From NCBI GenBank assembly GCA_021464245.1, contig JADCRB010000026.1, positions 2,208,187 to 2,272,186 on the forward strand: DNA of 64,000 nt, written 5' to 3'. Under the pieces are notes generated by a model. It saw nothing but the letters and a program-made list of their open reading frames with translations. It made no database searches and was not told the origin of the DNA. Every line of letters begins with the position of its first letter. Positions within the stretch are counted from its first letter, which is position 1. The DNA comes from Carallia brachiata (lineage: Eukaryota; Streptophyta; Magnoliopsida; Malpighiales; Rhizophoraceae). The translations under genes were made by a program, and so were the position numbers. Shown piece after piece: positions 1 through 10,787 of this stretch.

Positions 1-1297
1 GACGAATTACATGGGTCTTGCATTTTTTCGAAATTGGATTTAAGGGCAGGTTACCATCAAATCCGGGTCCGTGAGGAGGATGTAGCCAAGACAGCCTTCC
101 GTACGCATCAAGGACATTGTGAATTTCAGGTGATGCCCTTCGGCTTGACCAATTGCCCCAGCAACTTTTCAGTCACTGATGAATCGAGTGTTTGCTCCAC
201 TCTTACGGAAGTCGGTGCTAGTATTTTTCGATGATATTCTTGTTCACAGTGCTAATATGGAAGACCATCTGTTTCACTTGAGACTAGTGTTTGAGCTACT
301 GAGGAAGCATCATCTGTTTGCTAAAATGTCAAAGTGCATTTTCGGTCAGGAACAAATCGAATATCTGGGACATGTTATATCCGCGGCAGGGGTGGCGACG
401 GATCCTTAAAAAATTGACGCCATGAAGTCTTGTTCGGTTCCGAGTTCCGTTAAAAGTCTTCGAGGGTTCCTCGGGCTTACAGGATATTATCGAAAATTTA
501 TCCGGAACTATGGAATCATCAGTAAGCCGTTGACGGAGTTATTAAAGAAAGACAATTTTCGGTGGTCTTAAGTGGCACAGGAGGCTTTTGAGCGACTTAA
601 AGAGGCAATGAGTCAAGCTCCGGTATTAGCTCTTCCTGACTATCGGACGGTCTTTGTGTTGGAGACCGATGCCTGTGATGCTGGAATGGGAGCCGTATTG
701 ATGCAAGAGGAACATCCTGTGGCTTATTTGAGCAAGCCTTTCAACTCTAGGAACAGGGGCCTCTCTATTTATGAAAAGGAACTCTTGGCAATTATTATGG
801 CTGTCATTAAATGGCGCCATTACTTGACTGGGAATCAATTCATCATTCGTACGGACCATGAAAGCATTAAACAACTCCTTCAGCAACGCCTCTACACCTA
901 TGTCCAGCAAAAGGGGATAACTAAATTGTTGGGATTGGATTATGTCATCCACTACAAGAAGGGCAGTGAGAATAGAGCAGCAGATGCCTTATCCCGACAA
1001 CATGAGGGCAGTTGTTTTAGTATTTCGGCTGTGGTTCCCACTTGGCTTGATGATGTTAAAACCAGCTATAGCAGGGATGACATGGTGACAGAGATTATGT
1101 CTTCTATTTCTGACCAGAACCCCTCTCACTCAAAATTTCAGCTCCGGCAAGGACTCCTTTGGCGCAAGGACAGAATTTATATTGGTAGTACTGGGAATCT
1201 ACGTGATCAGTTGCTTCAAGCCTTGCATGACTCTGCTATTGGGGGCCACTCCAGTGTCCGAGCTACTTATTCTAGGGTTAAGCAATATTTTTATTAG
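1..1297 (+). pseudogene. Ty3/gypsy reverse transcriptase and RNase H remnant
   Basis: Frame 1 opens at base 1 with the reverse transcriptase segment containing YHQIRV and MPFGLTN. A one-base insertion near 153 shifts the frame. The next frame carries the catalytic FFDDIL motif (around 230-247) and YLGHV. A stop at 407-409 and another at 569-571 interrupt the connection to the RNase H domain. That domain shows ETDACDAGMGAVL, YEKELLAI, RTDHESIKQLL and the closing AADALSR motif. The segment ends with HDSAIGGHSS, the first part of the integrase zinc finger, before a stop at 1295-1297. The active-site motifs are visible but no single intact frame covers them. Confidence 0.93.
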
Positions 1298-1519
1298 CCT
1301 AAGATGAAAAAGTCAGTTAAAACGTGGGTACAACAATGTGATATTTGTCAACGTTGTAAATCGGAAAATGTCCCTTATCCCGGCCTTCTACAACCCTTGC
1401 CCATTCCCAATCAAGCTTGGCAGCATATATCTCTTGATTTCGTTGAAGGGTTGCCTGTGTCTGAAGGAAAAACAGTCATTTTTGTGATTATTGATCGCTT
1501 CACCAAACTAAGAGACTAA
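1298..1519 (+). pseudogene. Ty3/gypsy integrase zinc finger and start of the catalytic core
   Basis: This reads CDICQRC, the second half of the HHCC zinc finger whose histidines lie just before the stop at 1295. It continues to LDFVEGLP, which carries the first acidic residue of the integrase DDE triad. After DRFTKL the sequence jumps. The middle of the core, with the second and third catalytic acidic residues, is missing, and a stop follows at 1517. The jump is an internal deletion near 1512. The integrase could not be active. Confidence 0.88.
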
Positions 1520-1527
1520 ACCGTTGT

Positions 1528-2262
1528 GTGGAAGGCAATTTACGGTGTATGTGTTTTTTAAGGCCTAAACATTGGTTCCGTTGGTTACCTTCAGCTGAAT
1601 GGTGGTATAACACCACCTTTCATACTGCCATCGGTATGTCGCCCTTCCAAGCTCTTCACGGCCACCCACCTCTGCAATTGTCGACACTGCCCGATCCTAC
1701 GACTTCTGTGGCTTCACTTGCTGACTTTTACAAAGAACGGCAGGTGCTTTCTACCTTGCTCAAGGAGCAGTTGCATCAGTCCCAGAATCGCATGAAGTTC
1801 TATGCTGGTAAAAAACGCACTGAGCGGGCATTCAATGTGGGAGATTTGGTGTTTTTAAAATTACAGCCCTATTGGCAAACGTCCGTGGCAATCCGTAGCA
1901 ATCTGAAGCTTTTTTCCAAGTTCTATGGTCCGTATGAAGTGCTGGAAAGAGTTGGGACTGTCGCCTACAAGCTTAAATTACCCCCTGGAAGTGCTGTTCA
2001 TCCTGTGTTTCATGTGTCCCTTTTAAAGAAATCAGTGGGCAAGTCAGCCAAGATTTTCCAGCAACTACCTTTTCTTGGTCCTGATGGTCAATTTCGGGTG
2101 GAACCATTAGCAATTTTGGACAGACGTTTGGTGCAGCGGAAGAATATGGCAGCAGTGCAAGTCTTGGTCCATTGGGTCAACCTGTCTCTTGAAGAAGCTA
2201 CTTGGGAAGACCTTTCCTTCATGAAGTCTCAGTTTCCTGATTTCCAGTTCCATGATCCCTGA
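1528..2262 (+). pseudogene. Ty3/gypsy integrase C-terminus with chromodomain-like tail
   Basis: This is open for 244 codons after the integrase deletion. It contains WWYNTTFHTAIGMSPF, the conserved block following the integrase core. A basic linker and the HPVFHVSLLKK block come next, then a tail with VLVHWVNLSLEEATWEDL, the shape of a degenerate chromodomain. The stop at 2260-2262 lies 16 bases before the polypurine tract, the usual place for the pol stop. The annotated ATG is only the first methionine after the break and not a true start. Confidence 0.9.
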
Positions 2263-2278
2263 GGACAAGGATCGTTCT

Positions 2279-2290
2279 AGGGAGGGGGAG
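2279..2290 (+). other. Polypurine tract of the gypsy element
   Basis: A pure purine run (AGGGAGGGGGAG) sits directly upstream of TTGTTAGG. This is the plus-strand primer position at the left edge of a 3' LTR. Confidence 0.85.
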
Positions 2291-2291
2291 T

Positions 2292-2550
2292 TGTTAGGAT
2301 CCTATTCGGCTTAGTCCAGTCTAGTAGTGATAGACCAATTCAGGGTCCATGGCCCATACAAAATAAGGGTGTAATTGTAGAAGCAGCTAGCTGTCAATTT
2401 TCTATTTGGAATGTTGCTGAGTATTGCCTTGGTGATGTATGCAGAAGTTTGTTATGCAAATCTAATCATTATTCTCTCTCAAAATTTTCCTTTTCCTTTT
2501 CTATTTTCTCTCTACTCTTGAATATTCCTTTGTAGCCGTTGCAGAATCAA
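2292..2550 (+). repeat. 3' LTR of the gypsy element (right end uncertain)
   Basis: It starts with TGTTAGGATCC immediately after the polypurine tract. A pyrimidine-rich region around 2460-2530 is typical of an LTR 3' half. A possible end is the AATCAACA near 2547-2554, but no partner LTR is in the window to confirm it. Confidence 0.65.
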
Positions 2551-2599
2551 CAACCATAATTACTGAATTCAACTGAAACTCAAAAGAGAATTAGGAAAG

Positions 2600-2866
2600 T
2601 TTGTACCTTTATCGTAAGATCATCTTGATCCTTGGAAGAGGGGTTCACGTTTTCTTGCAATGATGAGCGTGGGATTGGGTTCACGTTTTGGGTTTATTCT
2701 TGGGCATTGACATTGTCAAGAGAAAAGGGAAGCTTGAGAGGGACCGAGAAAAGGGAAACTAAACAGGGGATGGGCAATTAACAAAGAGGAAGACGAAGGA
2801 ATTTGAATTTGAGAGGGACCGAGAAGACGGAAAATCAACAGGAACGGGCAATCAACGAATTGAGAG
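2600..2866. repeat. Degenerate tandem duplication beside the gypsy LTR
   Basis: Two imperfect copies of a segment containing GAGAGGGACCGAGAA followed by an (A)ACAGG...GGGCAAT block lie at about 2730-2785 and 2813-2858. No coding potential was found. Confidence 0.5.
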
Positions 2867-4031
2867 CATAGTTATTAAAATCGCGATCTTGATCGTAGGA
2901 TCGCACGATCCTACGATCCTGTATCCTTCTAATGATCCAAATCGTATAAAAAATTGTTTTTTTTGTAGGATCGGGATCCAGATCGTAGGATCGTATGGAA
3001 TCGTGTGGGATCGCTAGTAGAATCGAGATAGGATCGTAAATATATAATTTTTTTAATTTTTGAAAAATAGTTTTAGGAATTAATTAATTAGTAAATATAT
3101 CATTTATAATCATTTGTTTTGATAAAAATTATCAAATTAGTCATAATTTTGTTATTTCAACCATACTTAATAGTTAGAAAATATAATTAAAAAAATTATA
3201 TCAAAAAAATTTAATAATAAAATATTTAGAAGAGTATTTATTAACAACTATGAAAATGTAAATATAAAATATCATTTAATTATAATACAATGAAATATAA
3301 CATTAAAAATAACTTAATTTAATTGAAAGTTTAAAAACTCATTATACTCACTTTTGATTTGTTACTAATCAAAATTTAGGGAAACAAATTATATTTTCAT
3401 TCTTATAATTCTTAAATTAATACTATGACAGATATAAATTTCGAGTATGTAACAATTAGACTCAAAAATACAAAAATAATGTATTTATTAAAATTATTTT
3501 AATAAAATTTTCTTATGCTCATATTAACATTCTTTTTTAAAATGGAGATGAAGGAGAAGTAGAATGTATTCCAAGGAATTTTAGGGAAACATGTAAGTCA
3601 TCGAAGTTGTCTAAATTTTAAACCTTTTCATTATTCACTTAACTTTTAATTTTTTTGTATGATATAGGTCCGATGAATTTGGGTCAACTAATGTGGAAAT
3701 TCATAATATCAATGATGAAGACAATGATGGCACATTCGAGAATGATCCAATTTTTTATGATTTTGGGTACAATTACAATTTAGAAAATTTTGAAAAAGTA
3801 CCACAAACTTATAAAGATTATGATGACCATGTACATCAAAGAAATAATGATTAAAATTAGGTTGTTAACTAAATGATGTATATTTTGTATATTGTTGGAT
3901 ATTAAAAATGTTATTTTTAATTTTATTTTTTAAATTTTGGTAGAATCTTACGACTCTACGATTCGATCTTACGATTCGATCATGATATATCCAAAACGAT
4001 TCTAAGTAGAATCCCGATCCTAACAACCTTG
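2867..4031 (+). mobile_element. hAT-like DNA transposon remnant
   Basis: The left end CATAGTTATTAAAATCGCGAT and the inverted right end CAAGGTTGTTAGGATCGGGAT match at 15 of 21 positions, and five of the six differences are transitions. Flanking sequences ATTGAGAG (2859-2866) and TTTGGGAG (4032-4039) match at 6 of 8 and look like an aged 8-bp target-site duplication, the hAT hallmark. Subterminal repeats rich in GATCGTAGGATCG are present at both ends. The interior is AT-rich but keeps a short coding tail at 3668-3854. At 1165 bp the element is internally deleted. Confidence 0.75.
3668..3854 (+). pseudogene. Probable 3' exon of a hAT-type transposase
   Basis: A stretch starting SDEFGSTNVEI runs open for about 61 codons to a TAA at 3852-3854. 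It is rich in Asp, Glu and Asn (for example NINDEDNDGTF), like the acidic tail that follows the dimerisation domain in many plant hAT transposases. It follows an intron-like stretch with donor GTAAGT at 3593 and acceptor AG at 3666-3667. The upstream open stretch (3544-3592) does not join it in phase, so the copy is likely mutated. Assignment to a transposase rests on position inside the element and composition only. Confidence 0.45.
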
Positions 4032-4039
4032 TTTGGGAG

Positions 4040-5640
4040 AGGGTGTTTAATTAACTAATCGGTTATATAAATTACCTCATCATTGTTTTTTATTAACTAA
4101 TCTAACTTGGGTTAGGTAACACTCTTGGAGATTCGGCAAATGAAATGAACCCAAAATTCGCTTCAAATCAAAATGAAACAATGATCTGGTAATATTACCC
4201 TCATCCCTGCATTCTGCGTCACAGAGACACGCAGGAAATCTTTCCTATAAGGCCCCATTTGAATATCTAAGGGTGGTATATTCGACAAATAATTCACCTG
4301 TATGGCACCATTTGTGGATTCTCTTAGACCTTGGAATTGCCAACAAAAAAGGATGGCCGTTTCTTCTCAATTCAGTCACTCATACCAAAAACAAAAACTA
4401 AGTCCTTTGGTTCCTTTATTTAATTGATTTCATTTCATTGTAAGACATAGGCAGAACGTACGTATTCTTAAATTTGCATCTACAAATTTTCTTGGTACAA
4501 AAAGAAAAAATATGGATTAGATTGTCAAACAATTAGAAATTGGACTCGATCTGGATTAGTGTCCTCTATATTGGCTTAATTTCTTGCAAGACATAGGGCA
4601 GAACGTACAAACTTTTAGAATTGGATGCACACTACACATTCGAAGATTATATTACTGTCATCTTAAGGGAAAAGTTTCGTCCGTTAGACTCACCATTAGA
4701 GGTAGCAAAAATTAATCTGATTAATTTAACTGAAATTCAACTCAATCTTATTGTGCATTGATTGAAAAAAATCAATTTGTAATTCAATTCAATCTTAAAC
4801 AAAAATGATCTGAGAGTCGACTAATTGTATCTTAAATAACTCAAAACTCAAAATCAAATACCTGAAACGTGAAATAACCGAAATTTGATAACTTAAATTC
4901 CTAATTACTCGAGACTTGAAGGATCCAAGACTCCAGACAACTTAACCCAAAAAAAACCCAGACTTGCCTGTTTGTCACCTCGACTGACCATCCATTCGAT
5001 TCATAAAATATTTCCCTTATCACATTTTTCCTAGCAACTAGTTGTAAGCAATACGGTTAATATAATATGCAAAAAAATAAAAAAAACAAAAGTTATACTT
5101 TTTTTTAATTTTCTACAACAACTAAGAAAAATGGTATAAATCATGACAAGGTTGAAAAAATATAGAATTAATATTAGAAAAAACAGTGCCTTCAATAAGT
5201 AGGTCTAAAATTTAAACTTCAGTCCTCTATTTTACCTGTTCCTCTTTAATGATGAGTTACTATTTTCTCTACGAACTAAAAAAATTTACAGTAATGTAAA
5301 GCAACGTTATTTGCCTTTAAAATTAGTTTAACTATTTGGACAATATTCCAGAAGGGAACACGTATCTAATATGACGTGAAGATGGGAAAGTGTACATATA
5401 TTATCTGGAGTTATCTGAAAGATCTTGTTGCGAGGATTTGGTTTCAATGACAAGGTGTAGGCCATCACTAACATTAGGAATGGCAGGAAGCGGGGCAGAG
5501 GCGGGGCAGAGAACCATTCCCTTCCTCGCGAGAATCCCGACGCCGCCCGATCCCCGAGTCGATAATTAGAATCCTATGGAAAAGAATGACCACCAGTAGT
5601 TAAGTTAGTATTATATTTGATTAAACTCGGCAAAGTTAGA
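4040..5640. other. No gene seen; repeat fragments
   Basis: AT-rich sequence without a credible ORF. It holds one arm of a dispersed inverted repeat (4099-4179). It also has a short G-rich scrap at about 5471-5560 (GGCAGGAAGCGGGGCAGAGG), which resembles the end of a hAT MITE. Confidence 0.6.
4099..4179 (+). repeat. 81-bp dispersed repeat, arm 1
   Basis: This block is nearly identical, in opposite orientation, to 41312-41392, with only a handful of mismatches. Similarity stops at both edges. It includes CTAACTTGGGTTAGGTAACA and GGCAAATGAAATGAACCC. The element it comes from is not recognised. Confidence 0.85.
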
Positions 5641-5659
5641 CAAAGAATAAAGCAAAACA

Positions 5660-6085
5660 ACTATTAGTGTAAAGAGGGAATGTTGGAAAATAGAAAAAAA
5701 TTTTATTTTTTTTGTATTTTTATGTTTGGAAGAGTATAATATGAATAAAAAAATTAAAAATATTTTTTTGAGAATAAATAAAAAATAAGAGAAAATAAAG
5801 TAATATGTATTGTATTATCAATTTTATTTTTACAAAATAAAAAAAATAAACACACGAATAAAAATATAATTTTATATTAAAAATATAAAAAATGTGGGTC
5901 CCACGAATTCCCGCGAATTCCCCCAATTTGGGATGAATTGATTTTCTACCCTAAATACGTGTGGTTCCCACGGATGTTTCCCATTTCCCTTTCTTTCCAA
6001 ACAAGTGCATTAGACATTTTATATTTAATCCATTCTAATCCCATTCAGGATTCCGCCCAATTGCATTGTTCCCAAACAGAGATTC
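5660..6085 (+). repeat. Dispersed repeat family, copy A
   Basis: The left part (GGAAGAGTATAATATGAAT, then AAGTAATATGTAT) matches the reverse complement of 32685-33110 over more than 150 bases. Both copies have ends carrying TGTTTGGGA. It is probably a non-autonomous DNA element. Exact ends and target duplication were not found. Confidence 0.6.
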
Positions 6086-6123
6086 AGAAGCAAAAATATA
6101 TAACTAGCAAATTAGGACATTTA

Positions 6124-7396
6124 CAATATGTTTGGATAAAATATTAGGAAACAAGGAAACTAGATGAGAGAAAAGTGGTGGAGAAGATTATTGAAGAAGA
6201 GAAATATTTTTCATCTTCTCTCATACATGGAATTGAAAACCGAACTGGACCGGCCGGTTCAACCGGAAAAATCGGGAACCGGTCCTAGGTCCGGTCCGGT
6301 TCAAGTCTAAAAATGAAATTCGGACCGAACCGAAAAAAACCGGTCAAGAACCGAAAAAACTGGTCAAGAACCGGGAAAACCGGGACCGGTTGAACCGGGT
6401 GAACCGGTTCAATTTAAATTAAAAAATTTTAAATTATAATTTAACCCAAAACTTTATCTAAATTATAATTAAAACTCTAATTTTAACTAAAAATTCTAAT
6501 TTAGTCCTTAATTGATTAAAATTTTCAATTTAATCTTTAAAATTTAAAAATTAATATTTAATCACTATTTATAAATATTATTTTTTAAATTAATTTTTAT
6601 AAATTATATTTTGTTAAATATACTAATTGTAATATCTTTAATGTATGTAAATATTAGTATAATTCTTAAAATACACTTTATATTAAATATTTATTATCAT
6701 TCTTATATAATATAACATTTTATATAATTATATAAGCTATATAAAAATTTAATTTTTATATATTTAATATTAAATACAGGTTTTACCGATTTAACCGCGG
6801 TTTTACCGGTCGAACCGGTTGAACCTTGAACCTCTCAATTTTCCGGTTCAATGACCGGTTCGGTTCTGAGAACCTTGCTCTCATATTTAGAAAGATGTGA
6901 TAAGAGTGAGGAAAATTGAAAATTTTTTATTTGAAAAATGGTGGAAAGTGAAATAGAAAAAAATAATATGTATAAAAATTTCAATTTTACCTTCCAAAAA
7001 AATTATGTATGATATGAAAATTATTTGATTCGTAAATTATATATCAGATACTTGTATAAATTTAATATAATAAGTTTATAATATTTGCAAAATTTTTCAT
7101 TATAAAATTTCAAAAAATGTAGAGAATTTTTTTTGTTTTAAGTAATTTTGTAGTTATTAAAATATTATGAAAGTAATATAATCTTTTAATCAAAATTTAG
7201 AAGAATCAATAATTTTTTTCTAAAATCCTCCCAATTTTGGAAAAAAATAGTTTTGAAAGTTCAGGGAAAAGAAAAATTAGCTTTTTTCCACCTCACTCTC
7301 TTCCTTTTTAAAAACATTTCCTAAACATGAGTGTTTACCCTTTTCCTTCTATTTTCCTTATCCCTCCCCTCATTTTTCCCTCTCCTAAACACAATG
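6124..7396. mobile_element. Old MITE-like element, host of a nested hAT MITE
   Basis: The left end CAATATGTTTGG and the inverted right end CATTGTGTTTAG are similar, and the flanking triplets TTA and GTA suggest an eroded 3-bp target duplication. The interior holds the younger element at 6226-6877, whose target site lies within this sequence. No coding sequence was found. The outer boundaries are less secure than those of the nested element. Confidence 0.5.
6226..6877. mobile_element. hAT MITE with perfect 8-bp target duplication
   Basis: CTCTCATA occurs at 6218-6225 and again at 6878-6885, directly bordering the element. Ends begin CATGG and, inverted, CAAGG, followed by GAACCGAACCGG-like sequence. 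Both subterminal regions are full of AACCGG/CCGGTT repeats, around an AT-rich core of about 370 bp. This is the architecture of a non-autonomous hAT element. It has no ORF. Confidence 0.88.
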
Positions 7397-8219
7397 GTAG
7401 ATGCCACAAAACTGAAATTCCTGCCAAAGAATATTAAAAGCCTAAAAAAATAAGAGGAGAACTCCATATAAAGATCCCTCGAATAAAAAATGTGACAGCT
7501 CTGCCATGACCAACTTTGTTGAAGAGAAAGATGTTATAAATTTTACATTCCATTTGAAGCTTTGCATTAAACATTAAACTCTGGATGATGAATAAAATAA
7601 CATTTTCAATTCCACGTTCAATTTAAAATCTCATTTTGATGCGGGTGTATATAGAAAGAACATTTATAGTTTCGAGAATAATTGACTACACGTATATTGA
7701 ATTGTTATGAAAAAAAAAATAAGCGCCCACTTTTACGGAAAAGAAAAGCCCCCTATTGTTACAAGAAAAAAAAAAAAGAAGAAGATGTGTTAGGTGGTAG
7801 TGAGTTAAAGATTATAATAGAATTATATTAGAGAAATTATAATAAATTATTAATCGAGGATGTGTTATGATAATAAAAATGAAAAAAAGTAATGACTCAC
7901 GTACCGACAATGCATCTTTTATTTTTGTTCAAAAAAAAATGCTAGAGTAAAGATTAGTGTCAAACACAATTCAAAGTGAAAGCAAGAAAAACAATCATTT
8001 TATTAAGATCAAATATATCTGGCCTGGAGAATAATTTTGAAATATATACACGTTGTCCCCTCATGTACAATGGAGGAATTAGCCTCTCTTAGTAAGACAA
8101 GGGCTTTAACCCAAAGCTGAGAAGCAATAGCATATGTTATGATAATGAAAATGGAAAAGCTATTTTAAAACCAATATTGGCAGATCCTCTAGTTGACTGA
8201 AGATATAAGTAGCCTCTCC
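7397..8219. other. No gene seen
   Basis: AT-rich, without ORF or bounded repeat. The right part could be the 3' flank of the minus-strand gene fragment at 8347. Confidence 0.55.
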
Positions 8220-8297
8220 CACTAAAGTAAAGAGCAAACAGACAAATAACACTGATACCACTAAAGTAAAGAGTGAACAGACAAATAACACTGATTC
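8220..8297. repeat. 39-bp tandem duplication
   Basis: Two adjacent copies of a 39-bp unit starting CACTAAAGTAAAGAG differ at three positions. They lie in what would be the 3' flank of the gene fragment at 8347-8505. Confidence 0.9.
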
Positions 8298-8346
8298 CAA
8301 TGACCGCCACACTAATGATGAAGCATTCAGGATAGCTTAGGCTTGT

Positions 8347-8505
8347 TTACGTTTTAATGAAAGCGAGAATTACTCCAAGCATTCCAACAAAAGAACCAGT
8401 GGACCCAATAATGATAGTCATATAACGTTGAGCACCTTCATCTTCGTTGACTTCTTGGGTACCAATGGGGTTGCTTTCTTTCATAACATTTCTACCATCT
8501 TGCGA
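8347..8505 (-). CDS. Terminal exon of an unrecognised small membrane protein gene
   Basis: On the minus strand an acceptor (CCAATAG, 8506-8512) is followed by an open exon of 53 codons ending in TAA (8347-8349). Its 52 residues start SQDGRNVMKESNPIGTQEVN and continue with an acidic patch (NEDEG). It closes with a hydrophobic run of about 20 residues (IIIGSTGSFVGMLGVILAF) before Lys-Thr, so the product would be anchored by its C-terminus. The stop codon immediately before the exon, in the same frame, supports a splice site there. A decayed duplicate of this exon lies upstream at 8633-8734, and the gene is then cut by a copia LTR at 8855. I do not recognise the family. It is likely a gene fragment. 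Confidence 0.5.
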   Translation of the reverse strand, partial: SQDGRNVMKESNPIGTQEVNEDEGAQRYMTIIIGSTGSFVGMLGVILAFIKT

Positions 8506-8632
8506 CTATTGGATTTGCGAGATATGACAAGAAGACCTCAATAAATGACTTTTAATTTAAGTTCTTGAATGCAGAGTATCAAAAGAATAAAAAGAGTAGA
8601 AACTCTGCGATGATGATTCAATGACCGTCTAC

Positions 8633-8734
8633 CAAAATGGTGTTGAGCCTCTCCTTGGGTTCCAATAGGGTTGCTTTCTTCTATAACATTTTAGGATTGC
8701 TTTCTTCCATAACGTTTATACCATCTTGTGCGAT
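8633..8734 (-). pseudogene. Decayed duplicate of the exon at 8347-8505
   Basis: The minus strand has an acceptor (CACAG) at 8735-8739 and a donor (GTAGAC) just below 8633. The 102 bases between encode a peptide starting IAQDGINVMEESNP, clearly related to the downstream exon. An internal partial repeat of the same motif introduces a stop (TAG). The intron sequences on both sides are also duplicated, including the GATGATGATTCA and AAGTTCTTGAATG blocks, so a unit of roughly 200 bp was copied in tandem. Confidence 0.6.
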
Positions 8735-8854
8735 CTGTGAGATATGACAAGAAAACCTCAAGAAACAACCTTTAATTTAAGTTCTTGAATGTAAAATATC
8801 AAAAGAATTCAAAGAGTAGAACCTCTATGCGATGATGATTCAGTGACCGTGCAC

Positions 8855-9180
8855 TGTTTAGAAAAAAGAGAATAGGAATCAAATAGATTTTGTATCGTAA
8901 ATAATTATTATCATTAAAGTGATATTCATCCTCTCCCAAATTGCTGTAGAGTTTATGACAACTCACTTTAAGATTTACAAAGCCTTGGATTTACAGGCAG
9001 CAATTTTTTTAAACCCCCTTATAAAAATTTCTCAAATGTAAGAAGAAAAAGAACTTTGTAAGAAGAATAAATATATAAGTGAATTAATTTTTGTTGGTCA
9101 AGAGGGATCTATTTATATACTTTGAATAGTCACCTATGAAAAGTCATGACTTTGTATGAAAAATCATAACTCTAGCCCCT
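8855..9180 (-). mobile_element. Truncated Ty1/copia LTR in inverted orientation
   Basis: The reverse complement of this stretch aligns throughout with the right two thirds of the complete LTR at 10788-11289. Shared blocks include AATTAATTCACTTATATATT, the AAGGCTTTGTAAA block and the end TCTAAACA (against TCTAACA). Its LTR 5' third is missing at the junction with the copia coding debris at 9185. It interrupts the minus-strand gene fragment at 8347-8734. Confidence 0.88.
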
Positions 9181-9184
9181 AAGA

Positions 9185-10262
9185 TCATGAATAAGGTTTG
9201 CAAATTAATTAAATTCTCATATGAATTGAAGCAAACTCCAAAGCAATGGCATGCAAATTTTGATTCTGTGATATTGTCTCATAGTTTTAGACATAATAGT
9301 GTTGATAAATGCATATATTCCATGTTTATAGAAAATTTTGGTGTGATCATATGCCTTTATGTATGATCTGCTTATTATTGGAACTGATATGGAAGGCATA
9401 AATCAAATTAAGAAGGATTTAAATAAAGTTGATATTATCTTAGGTATCAAAATTAAAAAAACAGAGTGAGGGTCTTACATTGAGTCAGTCTAATTATATA
9501 AAAAAAAATGCTTTTTAAATTCAATTATTTGAAGATTAAAGAAGCAAATACCCCATTTGATGCATCACAAAAATTGAATGTAAATTTTCGAAGGTTAGTT
9601 GCTCGATCGGAGTGTGCTAGTGTAATTGGTAGCTTAATGTATATTATGAATTGTGCTAAGCCAGATATTGCTTTTACAGTTTGTAAACTTTGTAGATATA
9701 TAAGTAATCCTATTATGGAACATTGGAATGCGATAGTAAGAGTCTTTTGATATCTAATAAGAACAATTAATTTAAGATTATTTTATAATAATTTTCCTAT
9801 TGAATTAGAAGAATATATATTGATGTTAGTTGGATAACTGGTATTAGTGATAATAAATCTACATCTGGATGAGTTTTTACCATTGTAGGAGGCATTGTTT
9901 GATGAGCTTTTAAGAAGTAGACATGTATAACTCATTCTTCCATGGAATCAGAATTCGTAGCATTAATTTCTATAGGCAAAAAAACAGAATGGTTGAGAAA
10001 TTTGTTATTTGATATTAAGATATGGTCACAGCCAGTTTCAACTATCTCTTTGCACTTTGATAATTAAGCAATAATATATAGAACTTTAAGTAAAATTTAC
10101 AATGGTAAATCTAGACATATTGCCTTAAGACATGGATATGTAAAATAACTATTGTCTGAAGCTATTATCATAATTGTGTATGTACGGTCCTGTAAAAATT
10201 TAGCTGATCATTTAACAAAAGGTCTCGAGAGATGTAATCATGACAACATCAAAAGGAATTAA
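9185..10262 (+). pseudogene. Ty1/copia reverse transcriptase and RNase H debris
   Basis: In-frame fragments show KVCKLIK, LKQTPKQWH, DKCIYSMF and a degenerate active site (VICLYV then a stop in place of the aspartates). After these come LGIKIKK and a longer open piece (9508-9750) with VIGSLMYIMNCAKPDIAF. RNase H traces follow with SRHI-like and LTKGL-like signals near 10120-10230. Many stops and small indels show long decay. The order matches Ty1/copia pol, which lies upstream of the LTR at 10788. Confidence 0.88.
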
Positions 10263-10787
10263 ACTATAACCCTTTGATAATAACTGATAATGAGAATCCA
10301 ATCTTTACTAATTGAATAGTTAATTAAAAATTTAATAGGTAATAACAAATTATTGATTCGTTACAGTAGAATTGAATTGATATGATAAATAAATAATTCA
10401 TATTCAATGCAAAAAAATATTCGACAATGAGTGATACTCTTAATGAAGTTAGACTTACGTAAAATATAGAACCTATATGAACATAAGAATAAGTGCCACT
10501 TCTGACAAAAGTTTGAGAGTTTAATTTTTATAAATGTTCATGAAATCAAGATAGTATCAGAAGACTATAGACATACTGTATAATATGGTGAATTTCTTAG
10601 TATATAGAAAAAGACACATGTGTAGTATTTTCTTATTTTCATGTGCAGGAATGTTAGTGTAAGTGTATCTCACACCATTATTTTGTTAAAATCTTAAGAT
10701 ACTAACACTAATAAAAGGTTTAACTCAAAAGATACATATCATATGTGTGAGCCTTGTAACAAACAATGTAGTTATCTAAGTGGGGAT
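10263..10787 (+). other. 3' untranslated part of the copia element with polypurine tract
   Basis: Non-coding stretch between the RNase H remnant and the LTR. It ends in AAGTGGGGAT (10778-10787), the plus-strand primer site expected before a copia 3' LTR. Confidence 0.7.

Larger units (their letters stand above)
1..2550 (+). mobile_element. Decayed Ty3/gypsy LTR retrotransposon, 3' part
   Basis: The window opens inside the reverse transcriptase. The order reverse transcriptase, RNase H, integrase, chromodomain-like tail, polypurine tract, LTR is that of a Ty3/gypsy element, probably a chromovirus. The reading frame is broken at least five times: a one-base insertion near 153, stops at 407, 569 and 1295, and an internal integrase deletion near 1512 followed by a frame change. 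The copy is therefore dead. Its 5' half lies outside the window. The right boundary is approximate because the end of the LTR is not clear. The family call rests on domain order and motifs and is secure; the lineage is inference. Confidence 0.93.

Noticed and set aside
626..952. 108-codon minus-strand ORF
   Set aside because: Shadow of the gypsy RNase H frame on the plus strand.
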